Both the position numbers and the translations under genes were made by a program. From Pseudomonas sp. RC10 (GTDB lineage: Bacteria; Pseudomonadota; Gammaproteobacteria; Pseudomonadales; Pseudomonadaceae): a DNA stretch of 64,000 nt. Below, piece by piece: positions 26,070 to 34,572 of this stretch (the stretch's first letter is position 1; every line of letters starts with the position of its first letter). The stretch covers positions 3,968,001 to 4,032,000 of the forward strand of contig NZ_CP151650.1 in NCBI RefSeq assembly GCF_038397775.1, in the 5' to 3' direction. The notes below the pieces were generated by a model. The model did not search any database. It saw only the letters and a program-made list of their open reading frames with translations, and was not told the DNA's origin.

Positions 26070-27260
26070 ATGTCGCACCCTCGCCCCTCCACCGGCCCGC
26101 TCGCCGGGATCACTGTCCTCGACCTCAGCGCTTACATTGCCGGCCCGTATGGCTGCTCGCTGCTGGCCGACCAAGGCGCGACGGTGATCAAGATCGAGCC
26201 GCCTACTGGCGACAACCTGCGCAAATACCCGTCCACGCTGGCGTCTGAAAGCCGCGCCTTTCTGGGCGTCAACCGCAGCAAATCCGGCGTGGTCCTGGAC
26301 CTCAAATCCCCCGGTGGTCTGGATGCATTGTTGACCCTGGTACGTGAGGCCGATGTGCTGGTGCACAACTTCCGTCCCGGCGTCCCGACGCGGCTCGGCA
26401 TTGACTACGAGCAGTTGAAAGCGGTCAACCCGCGACTGATTTATTGCGCGGTGACCGGTTATGGCGAAGAAGGTCCGCTCAAAGCCAAGGCCGGTTACGA
26501 TCAGGTGCTGCAAACCATGACCGGCATGTGCGCGGCCCAGAGCAAGCCCGACGGCCCGCCTGAAATTCTTTACGGTTCAGTGGTCGATTACTACGCCGCG
26601 TCGCTGGTGGCAGGCGGTGTGTCCTCAGCATTGTTCGAACGCGAACGCACCGGACTGGGCCAGTCGGTGGGCGTGTCGCTGTTGCGCAGCGCGCTGGCGA
26701 TGCAGTCCGCTCGGCTGATCTGGGCAGACAGCGAACCCCGCTCACTGGACCGCGACATGCGCTCCGGCGGCATCACCGGCATTCACCCGACTCGCGAAGG
26801 CTATTTGTACCTGTCGGCCAATACGCCGCATTTCTGGACCGCGTTGTGCGAGTTGACCGGGCTGGGGCATCTGGCGAACGACGAGCGTTTCAGCACCGTG
26901 CGCAACCGGGCGATTCATCACGAAATCATCGTCCCGCAATTGCACGAAGCCCTTCAGCAGCACAGCGCGCTGGAATGGGAAACGCTTTTCGGCGAGGCCG
27001 TGCCGTGCGCCGCTGCACGTCGAGTCGAGGACATGTTCGACCACCCGCAGTGCGAAGCGGAATCGCTGATCACCGAGTTCGAGCACCCTGTCGTGGGGCG
27101 CTATCAGGGCTTCACCCGCGCCGTGACCTTCAGCCGCACGCCCAGCTCCGAACCCTTCGCGGCGCCTGTGTTTGGCGCGGACTCGGATCGCGTGATGGCC
27201 GAGCATGGGTTTACCGATGAGCAGATTGCCCAGTTGCGGGCGAGCGGCGCCTTGCAATGA
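26070..27260 (+). CDS. CaiB/BaiF (family III) CoA-transferase
   Basis: 396 residues from ATG 26070 with GGAG upstream. GPLAGITVLDLSAYIAGPYG opens the Rossmann part, GATVIKIEPP binds CoA, and the Asp in ILYGSVVDYYAA occupies the place of the catalytic aspartate. RTGLGQSVGVSLLRSAL is the usual next block. These enzymes move CoA from one carboxylate thioester to another. With a CitE-like lyase and 2-hydroxycarboxylate carrier next door, activation of malate or citramalate as the CoA ester is a reasonable inference. Confidence 0.9.
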   Translation: MSHPRPSTGPLAGITVLDLSAYIAGPYGCSLLADQGATVIKIEPPTGDNLRKYPSTLASESRAFLGVNRSKSGVVLDLKSPGGLDALLTLVREADVLVHNFRPGVPTRLGIDYEQLKAVNPRLIYCAVTGYGEEGPLKAKAGYDQVLQTMTGMCAAQSKPDGPPEILYGSVVDYYAASLVAGGVSSALFERERTGLGQSVGVSLLRSALAMQSARLIWADSEPRSLDRDMRSGGITGIHPTREGYLYLSANTPHFWTALCELTGLGHLANDERFSTVRNRAIHHEIIVPQLHEALQQHSALEWETLFGEAVPCAAARRVEDMFDHPQCEAESLITEFEHPVVGRYQGFTRAVTFSRTPSSEPFAAPVFGADSDRVMAEHGFTDEQIAQLRASGALQ

Positions 27261-27300
27261 TTCTGGACACTTGCACGACCTGATGTTCGCGCGCCCCTTT

Positions 27301-27388
27301 GTAGGAGTGAGCTTGCTCGCGATGGATCTACTGCCAGACACCGGAACATCCGGGTTGACGCCATCGCGAGCAAGCTCACTCCTACAGG
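27301..27388. repeat. REPIN, GTAGGAGTGAGCTTGCTCGC type
   Basis: GTAGGAGTGAGCTTGCTCGC on the left, GCGAGCAAGCTCACTCCTAC on the right, spacer about 48 bases. It separates the CoA-transferase from the AtoE-type gene and its leader. Confidence 0.88.
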
Positions 27389-27445
27389 ACGTGTGTCTTC
27401 ACAGCACCAAAGATTTCCCACAAACACAATAAAAGGGATCACCCC

Positions 27446-27496
27446 ATGACCAGCACCACGCAACCCCTCCGTCTGCACGGAGGCCCTCGCACATGA
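27446..27496 (+). CDS. 16-codon leader ORF overlapping the AtoE-type start
   Basis: ATG 27446 reads MTSTTQPLRLHGGPRT and stops in TGA 27494-27496, which overlaps the transporter ATG at 27493 (ATGA). An AAGGGA sequence lies about 9 bases upstream, and the ribosome-binding GGAGG for the transporter is inside the leader. This arrangement would couple translation of the transporter to the leader. It is too short to identify by homology and could be fortuitous. Confidence 0.4.
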   Translation: MTSTTQPLRLHGGPRT

Positions 27497-28857
27497 ACAC
27501 GGCGATCACTGCCCCGCGCAGCCTGCGCACCCGTTTCACCGACAGCACGATCAGTCTGTTCGAACGGACCATTCCCGACCCCTTCGTGCTGGCGATTTTC
27601 ATCACGTTCATCGTGGCCGTCGTTTCGTTGCTGGTGGCCCCGAACGCCTCTGTAGATGCGCTGTTGGGCGGCTGGTACAAGGGCTTTTGCAACATCTTCA
27701 CGTTCGCGCTGCAGATCACGCTGGTGCTGGTGCTCGGCCATGCACTGGCCCACGCGCCCATCGTGCAGCGTTTTTTCACTCGCCTCGTTGCCTTCGCACG
27801 CACCCCTGCGCAAGCCGGTGCGATGATTTTCCTGTGCGTGGCGATCACCTCGTTTTTCAACTGGGGCTTCGGGTTGGTCCTCAGCGCCCTGCTCGCCCGG
27901 GAAATCGCCAAACGCATGCGTGTGGATTTTGCGTGGCTGGTGGCGGCGGGATTCTCGGGTTGGGTGGTCTGGGCAGGCGGCCTGTCCAGCTCCATCGTGC
28001 TGGCCCAAACCACACCGGGCAACCCGATGAACGTCGTGGAAAAACTCACCGGCCATGTCCTGAGCCTGGGCGACATGGTGTTTGTGCCTTACAACATGGT
28101 GCCGACCCTGGGGTTGCTGGTGATCATGCCGTTCGTCCTCGCGGCCCTGCGCCCCAAGGATGAAGACGCGGTGTGCCTGGACATCACCCAACACCCGGAC
28201 CCGGAACCTGCCAAACGCCCCGAAGGCAAACGCAGCTTCGCGCAATTCCTCGAATATTCGCCGCTGGGCAGTGTGATCATGGGCGCGCTGGGCATTGCCA
28301 TCGTCGCGTATTCGTTCACCGGGCATCTGCAATTGTCCGGGGTCAACGGCGTGATCGCGATCATGTTCACCCTTGGCATCATCCTGCACGGCTACCCGCT
28401 GGCTTACGCCAACGCGGTCAAGGGTGCGGCCAGACAGAGCGGCTCGATGATCCTGCAATACCCGCTTTATGGCGGGATCATGGGCATGATGGAGGCCACC
28501 GGTCTGCCGGGGGTGATCGCCAAGTTGTTCGTGGCGATTTCCACCACCCACACTCTGCCGTTCTGGAGCTACGTGTGTTCGCTGCTGGTCACCTTTCTGA
28601 TTCCCAGCGGCGGCGGACACTGGGCGGTGCAAGGGCCGTTCGCGATTCCGGCGGCGGTCGAGTTGCACGCCTCGCTGGCCGCCACCACCATGGCAGTGGC
28701 CATGGGCGAGCAGGTGTCGAACATGATGCAGCCTTTCTGGGCCGCGCCGGTCGTGGCCATGGCGGGTGTCGGCGTGCAGCGGGTGCTGGGCTTTACCTTT
28801 GTCACCTTTCTGGTGGCGATGGTGGCGTACGGCGCGGCGTTGTTATTGCTGGTGTAA
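27493..28857 (+). CDS. Short-chain fatty acid transporter, AtoE family
   Basis: 454 residues with about ten to twelve hydrophobic helices. Characteristic blocks are ERTIPDPFVLAIFITF near the start, FFNWGFGLVLSALLARE, and IPSGGGHWAVQGPF followed by MGEQVSNMMQPFWA. E. coli AtoE imports short-chain fatty acids. In this block it may carry a short-chain acid that is fed to the CoA-transferase, but a REPIN separates it from that gene. Confidence 0.88.
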   Translation: MNTAITAPRSLRTRFTDSTISLFERTIPDPFVLAIFITFIVAVVSLLVAPNASVDALLGGWYKGFCNIFTFALQITLVLVLGHALAHAPIVQRFFTRLVAFARTPAQAGAMIFLCVAITSFFNWGFGLVLSALLAREIAKRMRVDFAWLVAAGFSGWVVWAGGLSSSIVLAQTTPGNPMNVVEKLTGHVLSLGDMVFVPYNMVPTLGLLVIMPFVLAALRPKDEDAVCLDITQHPDPEPAKRPEGKRSFAQFLEYSPLGSVIMGALGIAIVAYSFTGHLQLSGVNGVIAIMFTLGIILHGYPLAYANAVKGAARQSGSMILQYPLYGGIMGMMEATGLPGVIAKLFVAISTTHTLPFWSYVCSLLVTFLIPSGGGHWAVQGPFAIPAAVELHASLAATTMAVAMGEQVSNMMQPFWAAPVVAMAGVGVQRVLGFTFVTFLVAMVAYGAALLLLV

Positions 28858-28877
28858 GACTGCACGACACGCGCCCC

Positions 28878-28970
28878 CCTGTAGGAGCGAATTCATTCGC
28901 GAGACGTCGGTGCAGTCAATCGCAATTCATCGCCTGTCACGCCGCATCGCGAATGAATTCGCTCCTACAG
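28878..28970. repeat. REPIN, CCTGTAGGAGCGAATTCATT type
   Basis: CTGTAGGAGCGAATTCATTC paired with GAATGAATTCGCTCCTACAG. It begins about 20 bases after the AtoE-type stop. Confidence 0.88.
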
Positions 28971-29015
28971 AAATGGGTGTATACCTTGAAAGCGAGCCTG
29001 AAGAGCCAGGAATGT

Positions 29016-29849
29016 ATGAAAACTGCTGACCTGAAACCACCCGCCAACAGCTGCGACGCGCACATCCATATCATCGACCCGCGCTTCGCCCCGGCTGACC
29101 CATCGACGCCGCCTGCCCACGGGCAATCGATCACCGACTACCACAAGGTTCGCGAATCCCTCGGCCTGCGTCGTGCGGTGATCGTGCAACCGAAGTATTA
29201 CGCCACCGATAACCGCTGCACCCTGGACGCCATCGCACGCATGCGGGGGCAAGCGCGTGGCATTGCGGTGGTCGACACCCGCGCCACCGACAAAGAGCTG
29301 ATCACGCTGCATGAGGGCGGTATTCGCGGCCTGCGCTTCAGCCTGTGGAATACGGGCAATCAGGTGGTCAGCGTCGAGATGATCAAACCGTTGGCCGAGC
29401 GCGTCGCCGAGTTCGGCTGGCACCTGCAGATTCACATGGGGGCGGAGCAGATTCTTGAACAGCAAACGCTGCTGGCGAAGCTGCCGGTACAGATCGTCTT
29501 CGATCACATGGGGCGGATGCCCCCGGGTTCCAACGCCAGCCACCCCGCCTTTCGCTTCATCGCGCGGCTGATCGACGCCGACAAAGCCTGGGTCAAGCTC
29601 AGCGGTCCCTACCTGAATACCGCGCAGGGCGGACCGCGTTACGCCGATGTGCGCTCGCTGGCCCAGGACTTCGCCACACTGGCACCGCAGCGCATGGTCT
29701 GGGGCAGCGACTGGCCCCACGTCACCGAAGCCCACAAACCCGATGACGCCGACCTGCTGGACCTGTTGCTGGACTGGACCGACAGCGACGCTGCGCGACA
29801 AGCCATTCTGGTGGACAACCCGGCTCAGCTTTATGGGTTTGATGAGTGA
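29016..29849 (+). CDS. Amidohydrolase family 2 protein (lactonase-like)
   Basis: 277 residues from ATG 29016 (MKTADLKPPANSCDAHIHII) with AGGA just upstream. The open frame extends back to 28173 only as a shadow of the transporter gene. The metal-site DAHIHI begins the TIM barrel; HLQIHMG, VFDHMGRMP and WGSDWPH carry the later ligands and the catalytic Asp. Relatives include 2-pyrone-4,6-dicarboxylate and galactarolactone hydrolases or isomerases, so a lactone is the likely substrate; which one is unknown. Confidence 0.85.
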   Translation: MKTADLKPPANSCDAHIHIIDPRFAPADPSTPPAHGQSITDYHKVRESLGLRRAVIVQPKYYATDNRCTLDAIARMRGQARGIAVVDTRATDKELITLHEGGIRGLRFSLWNTGNQVVSVEMIKPLAERVAEFGWHLQIHMGAEQILEQQTLLAKLPVQIVFDHMGRMPPGSNASHPAFRFIARLIDADKAWVKLSGPYLNTAQGGPRYADVRSLAQDFATLAPQRMVWGSDWPHVTEAHKPDDADLLDLLLDWTDSDAARQAILVDNPAQLYGFDE

Positions 29850-29880
29850 GAGACACTTGTCACATCAGCGGCTCTCGACT

Positions 29881-29984
29881 GTGAGCGCGAGTTCATTCTG
29901 GGCAGCACTCGACGAGAAGTCGGCACATCCGATCCATCAGTGTTGGATCGGCCTCCACATCGCGAATGAATTCGCTCCCACAGG
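29881..29984. repeat. Degenerate REPIN
   Basis: The right half CGCGAATGAATTCGCTCCCA is intact, while the left half (GTGAGCGCGAGTTCATTCTG) has drifted. It lies between the convergent amidohydrolase and LysR genes. Confidence 0.6.
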
Positions 29985-30008
29985 TCGAGCGTAGCGCCTG
30001 ACGTTTTA

Positions 30009-30893
30009 TCAGTGCGCCAGCAATGCCGCCACGTAATCGACGAACGCCCGGGCCTTGACGCTGGTCATGCGCCCGGCCGGGAACACGGCCCACAGGTCGA
30101 TGGGGGGCAACGCCCAGTCGTCGAGCACGGTCACCACTTCGCCGCTGGCCAGCTCCGGAGCGAACATCCATTCCGAGGCCATGACCAGGCCGAGGTTGGC
30201 CTTGACCGCCGCCCTCACCCCTTCCGCTGCCGACACCCTCAGACGACCGGCCACCGAGGCGCTGAGCACTTCGTCGCCCTTGCGCATGGCCCAGGTATCG
30301 CCGCCCCCGCTGCGGTTGTAGATAACGCCTTGATGGCTGACCAGGTCTCGCGGATGTTTTGGCACACCGTGGGATTCGAAGTACGCGGGGGTGGCGATGA
30401 TCCGGCGACGCCCTTCGGCAATCTTCCTCGCGGTCATCGACGAGTCTTCCAGCGCGCCCATGCGCAACGACACGTCGATCCCCTCTTCGACCAGATCGAC
30501 GCTGCGGTCATCCAACACGACTTCGATGTTCAGCTGTGGGTGCTGTTTGAGCAGCGGCCCGAGGTACGGCACCACGTGCAGGCTGGCGAAGGTCACTGCT
30601 GCGCTGACCCGCAACCGCCCACTGAACCCGGCGCCCGCACCCTGCACGGCGGCGTCGGCTTCGTTCGCCTGATCCACCGTGCGCCGGGCGGCCTCGTAAT
30701 AGGTCTGCCCTGCTTCGGTGGGCGTCAGGCCGCGGGTGGTGCGCAATAACAGGCGCGTGCCGAGGGCCTCTTCCAGCGCGGCGATGGATTTGGAGACGGC
30801 AGGCTGACCGACGCCCAGCCGCTTGGCCGCCGCCGAGAACGAGCCGGTTTCCACGGCGCAGATAAAGGTTTCCATCGCGGCGAGACGGTCCAT
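30009..30893 (-). CDS. LysR-family transcriptional regulator
   Basis: 294 residues. Helix-turn-helix GSFSAAAKRLGVGQPAVSKS at residues 17-36; the C-terminal effector domain belongs to the common PBP2_CrgA-like type. It lies between the amidohydrolase (convergent) and the peroxiredoxin gene (same strand, separated by a terminator), so it is transcribed alone. Target unknown. Confidence 0.88.
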   Translation of the reverse strand: MDRLAAMETFICAVETGSFSAAAKRLGVGQPAVSKSIAALEEALGTRLLLRTTRGLTPTEAGQTYYEAARRTVDQANEADAAVQGAGAGFSGRLRVSAAVTFASLHVVPYLGPLLKQHPQLNIEVVLDDRSVDLVEEGIDVSLRMGALEDSSMTARKIAEGRRRIIATPAYFESHGVPKHPRDLVSHQGVIYNRSGGGDTWAMRKGDEVLSASVAGRLRVSAAEGVRAAVKANLGLVMASEWMFAPELASGEVVTVLDDWALPPIDLWAVFPAGRMTSVKARAFVDYVAALLAH

Positions 30894-30966
30894 CGGGGTT
30901 CCTTGTCAATCGAGGCAGTGCGCGCAGCATCGCCGATCGTTCGACGGGCTGCAAAACCTGTGAACA

Positions 30967-30994
30967 CAAAAAGCCGCCACACAGGGTGACGGCT
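30967..30994 (-). terminator. Rho-independent terminator of the peroxiredoxin gene
   Basis: On the minus strand AGCCGTCAC, a 5-base loop and GTGGCGGCT form a stem with one mismatch, directly followed by TTTTTG. It begins 18 bases after the peroxiredoxin stop. Confidence 0.75.
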
Positions 30995-31011
30995 CGCTTT
31001 GCACCGATGAC

Positions 31012-31668
31012 TCAGCCGCGCAAGGCAGGCAACAAATCGGTCGGTTCAGGACGCTGGGTGTAATCCGGGTTGACCTCGGCGTATTTGATCAGCCCGTCCT
31101 GACCGATGACGAAGCGCGCAGGCATCGGCAGCACCCAGGCCGGGTCATCGTTGAAGGCCGGCAGGTCATTGCCGAAGCCTTTGTAGAGGTCGACCAGATA
31201 ATCCGGAAGCGCGAAGCGCAGGCCGAAAGCGTCCGCGACCTGGCTTTTCTCGTCGCTGAGGATCGGGAACGTCAGGTTGTTCTGACGCACGGATTTGCGG
31301 CTGTTGGCTTTGATTTGCGGCGAGATCGCCACCAGGCTCGCGCCCAGCGCCCGGTACTCCGGCAGCGTCGCTTCGAGGGCTTGCAGCTCCATGTTGCAGT
31401 AAGGGCACCAGACGCCACGATAAAAACTGATCACCAGCGGCCCCTTGGCGAGCAGCTCGGTGGAGGACACCGGGTTGCCGTCAGGATCGTTGAGCGTGAA
31501 GACCGGGGCCTTGTCGCCGACCTTCAACGTGCGCTCGGCCTGACCAGAGGCGATCAGTTCATCGGTGGCGCGCTTCATGATGACGTGCACCTGAGGCGGC
31601 GCGTTGTAAGGCGGTTTACCGGCGACGAAATCAGCTTTGAAGGCGTCGAGGGTGGCTTGCAGGGTCAT
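31012..31668 (-). CDS. Peroxiredoxin-like (AhpC/TSA family) protein
   Basis: 218 residues. The thioredoxin-fold core has YRGVWCPYC, a C-x2-C active site in the place of the peroxidatic Cys, preceded by GPLVISF. A helical N-terminal extension (residues 1-50) is characteristic of the peroxiredoxin-like group. No signal peptide. Probably a thiol-dependent reductase of hydroperoxides. The gene stands alone with its own terminator. Confidence 0.85.
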   Translation of the reverse strand: MTLQATLDAFKADFVAGKPPYNAPPQVHVIMKRATDELIASGQAERTLKVGDKAPVFTLNDPDGNPVSSTELLAKGPLVISFYRGVWCPYCNMELQALEATLPEYRALGASLVAISPQIKANSRKSVRQNNLTFPILSDEKSQVADAFGLRFALPDYLVDLYKGFGNDLPAFNDDPAWVLPMPARFVIGQDGLIKYAEVNPDYTQRPEPTDLLPALRG

Positions 31669-32007
31669 GGCGGTAGTCCTTGTGAGTGATGAACATTGGG
31701 TGAGCTCATCCTCTCAAGTCACGCCGAGGCCCAGTAGACAGGGCGTGGCGATAACAACTATGCCGTCCAGGAATGGGCCGTCAGTGTACGGCCTCTCGTA
31801 TTGAACGGGGCTCGATCCCTGCGGCTGACGGGGGTCCACTCTTGCAGCGCCGGGAGCCCTCGGTGTTGCCCCACCCGACAGTTTTTCCCTTTTGCCATTG
31901 CAAAAACCTGTCACGGCACTGCAACCTCCGTGGATTCTTCGGCTCAGACTATTTCGAAACAGGCAAAATCGCGCATCATGGCCGCAGTCAGCTCAAGGGA
32001 GATCTTC
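31669..32007. other. 339-base gap, divergent promoters
   Basis: No gene supported between the divergent peroxiredoxin and CAP-domain genes. An open frame that continues upstream from the CAP gene to 31801 lacks a ribosome-binding site and a signal peptide and is not part of it. No repeat or clear operator was seen. Confidence 0.35.
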
Positions 32008-32859
32008 ATGCGCTTCACAACTTTCACGCGTCTTGCGGCCATTTCAGGGCTGCTGATGTTGACCGGGACGGCGCTGGCCAGCGAAGAAACGCAATTGATC
32101 CAGTCCATCAACACCTACCGCAGCGAGGCGCAGCCCTGCGCCAATGTCGTGTCTCAGGAGCTGCCGCCACTGAACACCGACCCGCGCCTGAACCTCCCGG
32201 CCAGTGGCGCCGTCGACCTGCAACCGATGCTGGCCCGGGCCTCGTACCCGATGGTCTCCGTGCAGGCGATCAGCCTTTCCGGCCCCCGGGACGCGCAGTC
32301 GGCCATGAAAGCGATTCAGGAGAGTTTCTGTCAGGTGGTGCTCAACCCGCAGTTCGTCGACGTGGGCGTAAGCCGCAATGACCGCGACTGGCGCGTCGTG
32401 CTGGCGCGTCCGTTGCTGGCGGGTGGCCTGGGCAACTCACAGGCGGAAGGGCAAAAGATGCTCGGCCTGATCAACGCCGCCCGCAGCGTGCCTCACCAGT
32501 GTGGTGGCCAACCTTACGGCCCTGCTTCGGCGCTGACCTGGAACGACACCCTCGCAACGGCCGCCGAAGGCCATACGCGCTCCATGGCCAACAACAATTA
32601 TTTCGACCACAAAGGCCGCAACGGCGGCACACCGGGTGACCGGGCGGAGTTGGCGGGTTACATCGGGCAGGCGATTGGCGAGAACATCGCGGCAGGCCAG
32701 GACAGCGCCCGCAAAGTGGTCGAAGGCTGGCTGGCCAGCCCCGGGCACTGCGCCAACATCATGAACCCCGCCTTCCGCGAACTCGGCGCCTCGTACGCAG
32801 TGGACCCGAAGAGCGATGCCGGGATTTACTGGACGGCGATGTTTGGGGTGCAGCAGTAA
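32008..32859 (+). CDS. Secreted CAP-domain (SCP/PR-1-like) protein
   Basis: 283 residues from ATG 32008 with AAGGGAG upstream; signal peptide MRFTTFTRLAAISGLLMLTGTALA. The first 130 residues are unassigned and carry paired Cys. The CAP domain spans about residues 150-283, with the cavity residues in GHTRSMANNNYFDH, GENIAAG and GHCANIMNP. Bacterial CAP proteins are periplasmic or secreted and of unclear biochemistry. The 3' end faces the SleB-type gene. Confidence 0.85.
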   Translation: MRFTTFTRLAAISGLLMLTGTALASEETQLIQSINTYRSEAQPCANVVSQELPPLNTDPRLNLPASGAVDLQPMLARASYPMVSVQAISLSGPRDAQSAMKAIQESFCQVVLNPQFVDVGVSRNDRDWRVVLARPLLAGGLGNSQAEGQKMLGLINAARSVPHQCGGQPYGPASALTWNDTLATAAEGHTRSMANNNYFDHKGRNGGTPGDRAELAGYIGQAIGENIAAGQDSARKVVEGWLASPGHCANIMNPAFRELGASYAVDPKSDAGIYWTAMFGVQQ

Positions 32860-32932
32860 CAGGCGTGATGCGGTTCGGGGCGTTTGACTCTGGCCGAAGG
32901 TGTGCTGCTAGAGCGGGCGTGAATCTGATCAA

Positions 32933-33556
32933 TCACTTCGCCTTGCCATCCTTCGGCTTGTAAAACAGAAACTTCCCGGTCTCGGCCGTGCGCAGGTATT
33001 CCGACGCCCACGCCGGTTTGACGTTGCGGTCGTGGAAATACATGGCGCCTTTGGTGCGGTCGGTGAGCTGCTGGTTCAGGGCCTTGCGGGCGATTTCCTT
33101 GGAGGCGGCGTAGCGGTCGTCTTCTTTTACCTGATCAGAACGCCCATCACACCACCAGGAAAACTGGCAGGCCTTTTTCTCGACGCCCTGCTTCACCACG
33201 CCGCAAATGGTGTCTGGATAACCCTCATGACCGAGGCGATTGAGCACCACGTCAGCCACGCCTTCCATATCAGCGTCCGTGCCGCCCTTGGCTTCCCAAT
33301 AGATGGTCCGCGACAGGCAGACCAGCGCGTCGTCCACCGACGCCACGCCCGCCGGGTCCACGGCCTGGGCTTCGGATTTGGTGATGATCTGACTGCTGGG
33401 CACCGCCGGGGTGGGGCCGTCTTTCTCGGCGGCTTTTTCTTCGAGAACCTGAGCTTTACTGACCACCGCCTGAGGCTCGGGCGTGGCTTCAGCGGCCACG
33501 GTCTGGCCGGCGAACATGATCGCGGTGAGACAGATCGAAAGGGAAAAGAGGCGCAT
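32933..33556 (-). CDS. Cell wall hydrolase, SleB-like
   Basis: 207 residues from ATG 33556 with signal peptide (LFSLSICLTAIMFAGQTVAA). After a linker rich in Ala, Glu and Pro, the SleB core runs from CLSRTIYWEAKGG (catalytic Glu region) through ADVVLNR to CQFSWWCDGR. Homologues are spore-cortex lytic enzymes and the phage or bacterial peptidoglycan hydrolases of the same fold. In a Gram-negative, non-spore-forming organism it is probably periplasmic and acts on murein. Confidence 0.85.
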   Translation of the reverse strand: MRLFSLSICLTAIMFAGQTVAAEATPEPQAVVSKAQVLEEKAAEKDGPTPAVPSSQIITKSEAQAVDPAGVASVDDALVCLSRTIYWEAKGGTDADMEGVADVVLNRLGHEGYPDTICGVVKQGVEKKACQFSWWCDGRSDQVKEDDRYAASKEIARKALNQQLTDRTKGAMYFHDRNVKPAWASEYLRTAETGKFLFYKPKDGKAK

Positions 33557-33859
33557 CGTCGAACCTTCTGCTGAGGCCGATCGGTCCTGCACCCGCTCAC
33601 CGTCGATGGCCGTTTCCGAGGGCGCCCATCGGGTGAATCGGAACGTCGCAAGCTGTCGTCGACTGGTTATGGATTGTTAGGGGGTAGAGACGCCGAGGTA
33701 CAACAGCAACCTTAAGCATAGCTCGCCGAAACAGCAGCATAGTGGCATTTTAACTTTACGCAATAGGCGTCGCTGGGCGGGCCGACGGTCCGTTTTCGGC
33801 CCCTTCCGAAGCGCCCCGAACATGATCGGGACACTTCGGATGTTCAGGGTAAACCTGAC
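33557..33859. other. Intergenic stretch with two tandem hairpins
   Basis: The 303-base gap between the lipoprotein and SleB-type genes, both on the minus strand, holds no gene. It contains a GGGCCGA / TCGGCCC inverted repeat near 33778-33803 and the longer hairpin listed at 33806-33839. Confidence 0.4.
33806..33839 (-). terminator. 14-bp hairpin downstream of the lipoprotein gene
   Basis: CCGAAGCGCCCCGA and TCGGGACACTTCGG pair, allowing two G-U pairs in the minus-strand RNA, around a 6-base loop. It lies 21 bases after the lipoprotein stop. No T-run follows, so its strength as a terminator is uncertain. Confidence 0.45.
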
Positions 33860-34459
33860 TTACAGCCCGTCTGCCGGGTGCAGGGTTCGCAGTTGCAGGT
33901 CTGCCGGGCTCTTCTTCTGCCACACCGGCCAGTATTCAGCGCGCTTGGCTTCGACCGAGTGCTTGTTGCCCTCGAACCAGTTCAGGGATTTCGGAGAGTT
34001 GATGACGAGTTTGGTATCGGCGATCCAGTCCTTGAAATCACTGGACTGCGAGCTGTATTCGGCTTTCGGATCGCGGGCGACCGGCCACATCGAGAAGCGC
34101 GCTTTCCACATCCCCATGCGCGGCGTCACCATCGAATAGTAGGTCTTGCCGGGGGCCAGATCGGCTTCGAGAAAGTCAGCCGCTTCGGAGACGACCATGA
34201 ACGTGCGATGCCCCGCAACAGTGGGATACGCGATCTTGGTGCCGTTGGCCATAATGCCGATGAATTGGGTCTTGCCATCGGTAACGTCGTACAACGAGGC
34301 GTCAATGGCCTTTGCCATGAACGCACTGCGCATGAAGACAACCTGCGCACCGTCCTGCGCGCTGGGTTGAATCGTCTGGTTGTCCGCGGGCTTCATCATC
34401 GATGAGCAGCCCGTCAGCAACAGGGCCCCGGTCAACATCAGCGTTCCAGAAATACGCAT
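33860..34459 (-). CDS. Putative lipoprotein, function unknown
   Basis: 199 residues. MRISGTLMLTGALLLTGCSS is a lipoprotein signal with lipobox LTGC. The mature part has a small-domain pattern (AQVVFMRSAF, FLEADLAPGKTYYSMVTPRMG, KARFSMWPV) seen in proteobacterial lipoproteins with a DUF2846-like beta fold; this comparison is from memory. The gene is alone between the ABC ATPase (same strand, upstream) and the hairpin pair. Confidence 0.7.
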   Translation of the reverse strand: MRISGTLMLTGALLLTGCSSMMKPADNQTIQPSAQDGAQVVFMRSAFMAKAIDASLYDVTDGKTQFIGIMANGTKIAYPTVAGHRTFMVVSEAADFLEADLAPGKTYYSMVTPRMGMWKARFSMWPVARDPKAEYSSQSSDFKDWIADTKLVINSPKSLNWFEGNKHSVEAKRAEYWPVWQKKSPADLQLRTLHPADGL

Positions 34460-34572
34460 CTACAGCTCCTTGATTGAATAACCAGCCCGACAAAACATCG
34501 GGCCCAGGGCTGTATCGGCGTGGTGGAGCTGCACCTTAGGGAAAATAACCAATCCGTGTGTGTCAGGATCTG

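Noticed and set aside
28173..29015. Long upstream extension of the amidohydrolase frame
   Set aside because: It overlaps the AtoE-type gene in another frame and reads through a REPIN; the amidohydrolase begins at 29016 with its own ribosome-binding site.
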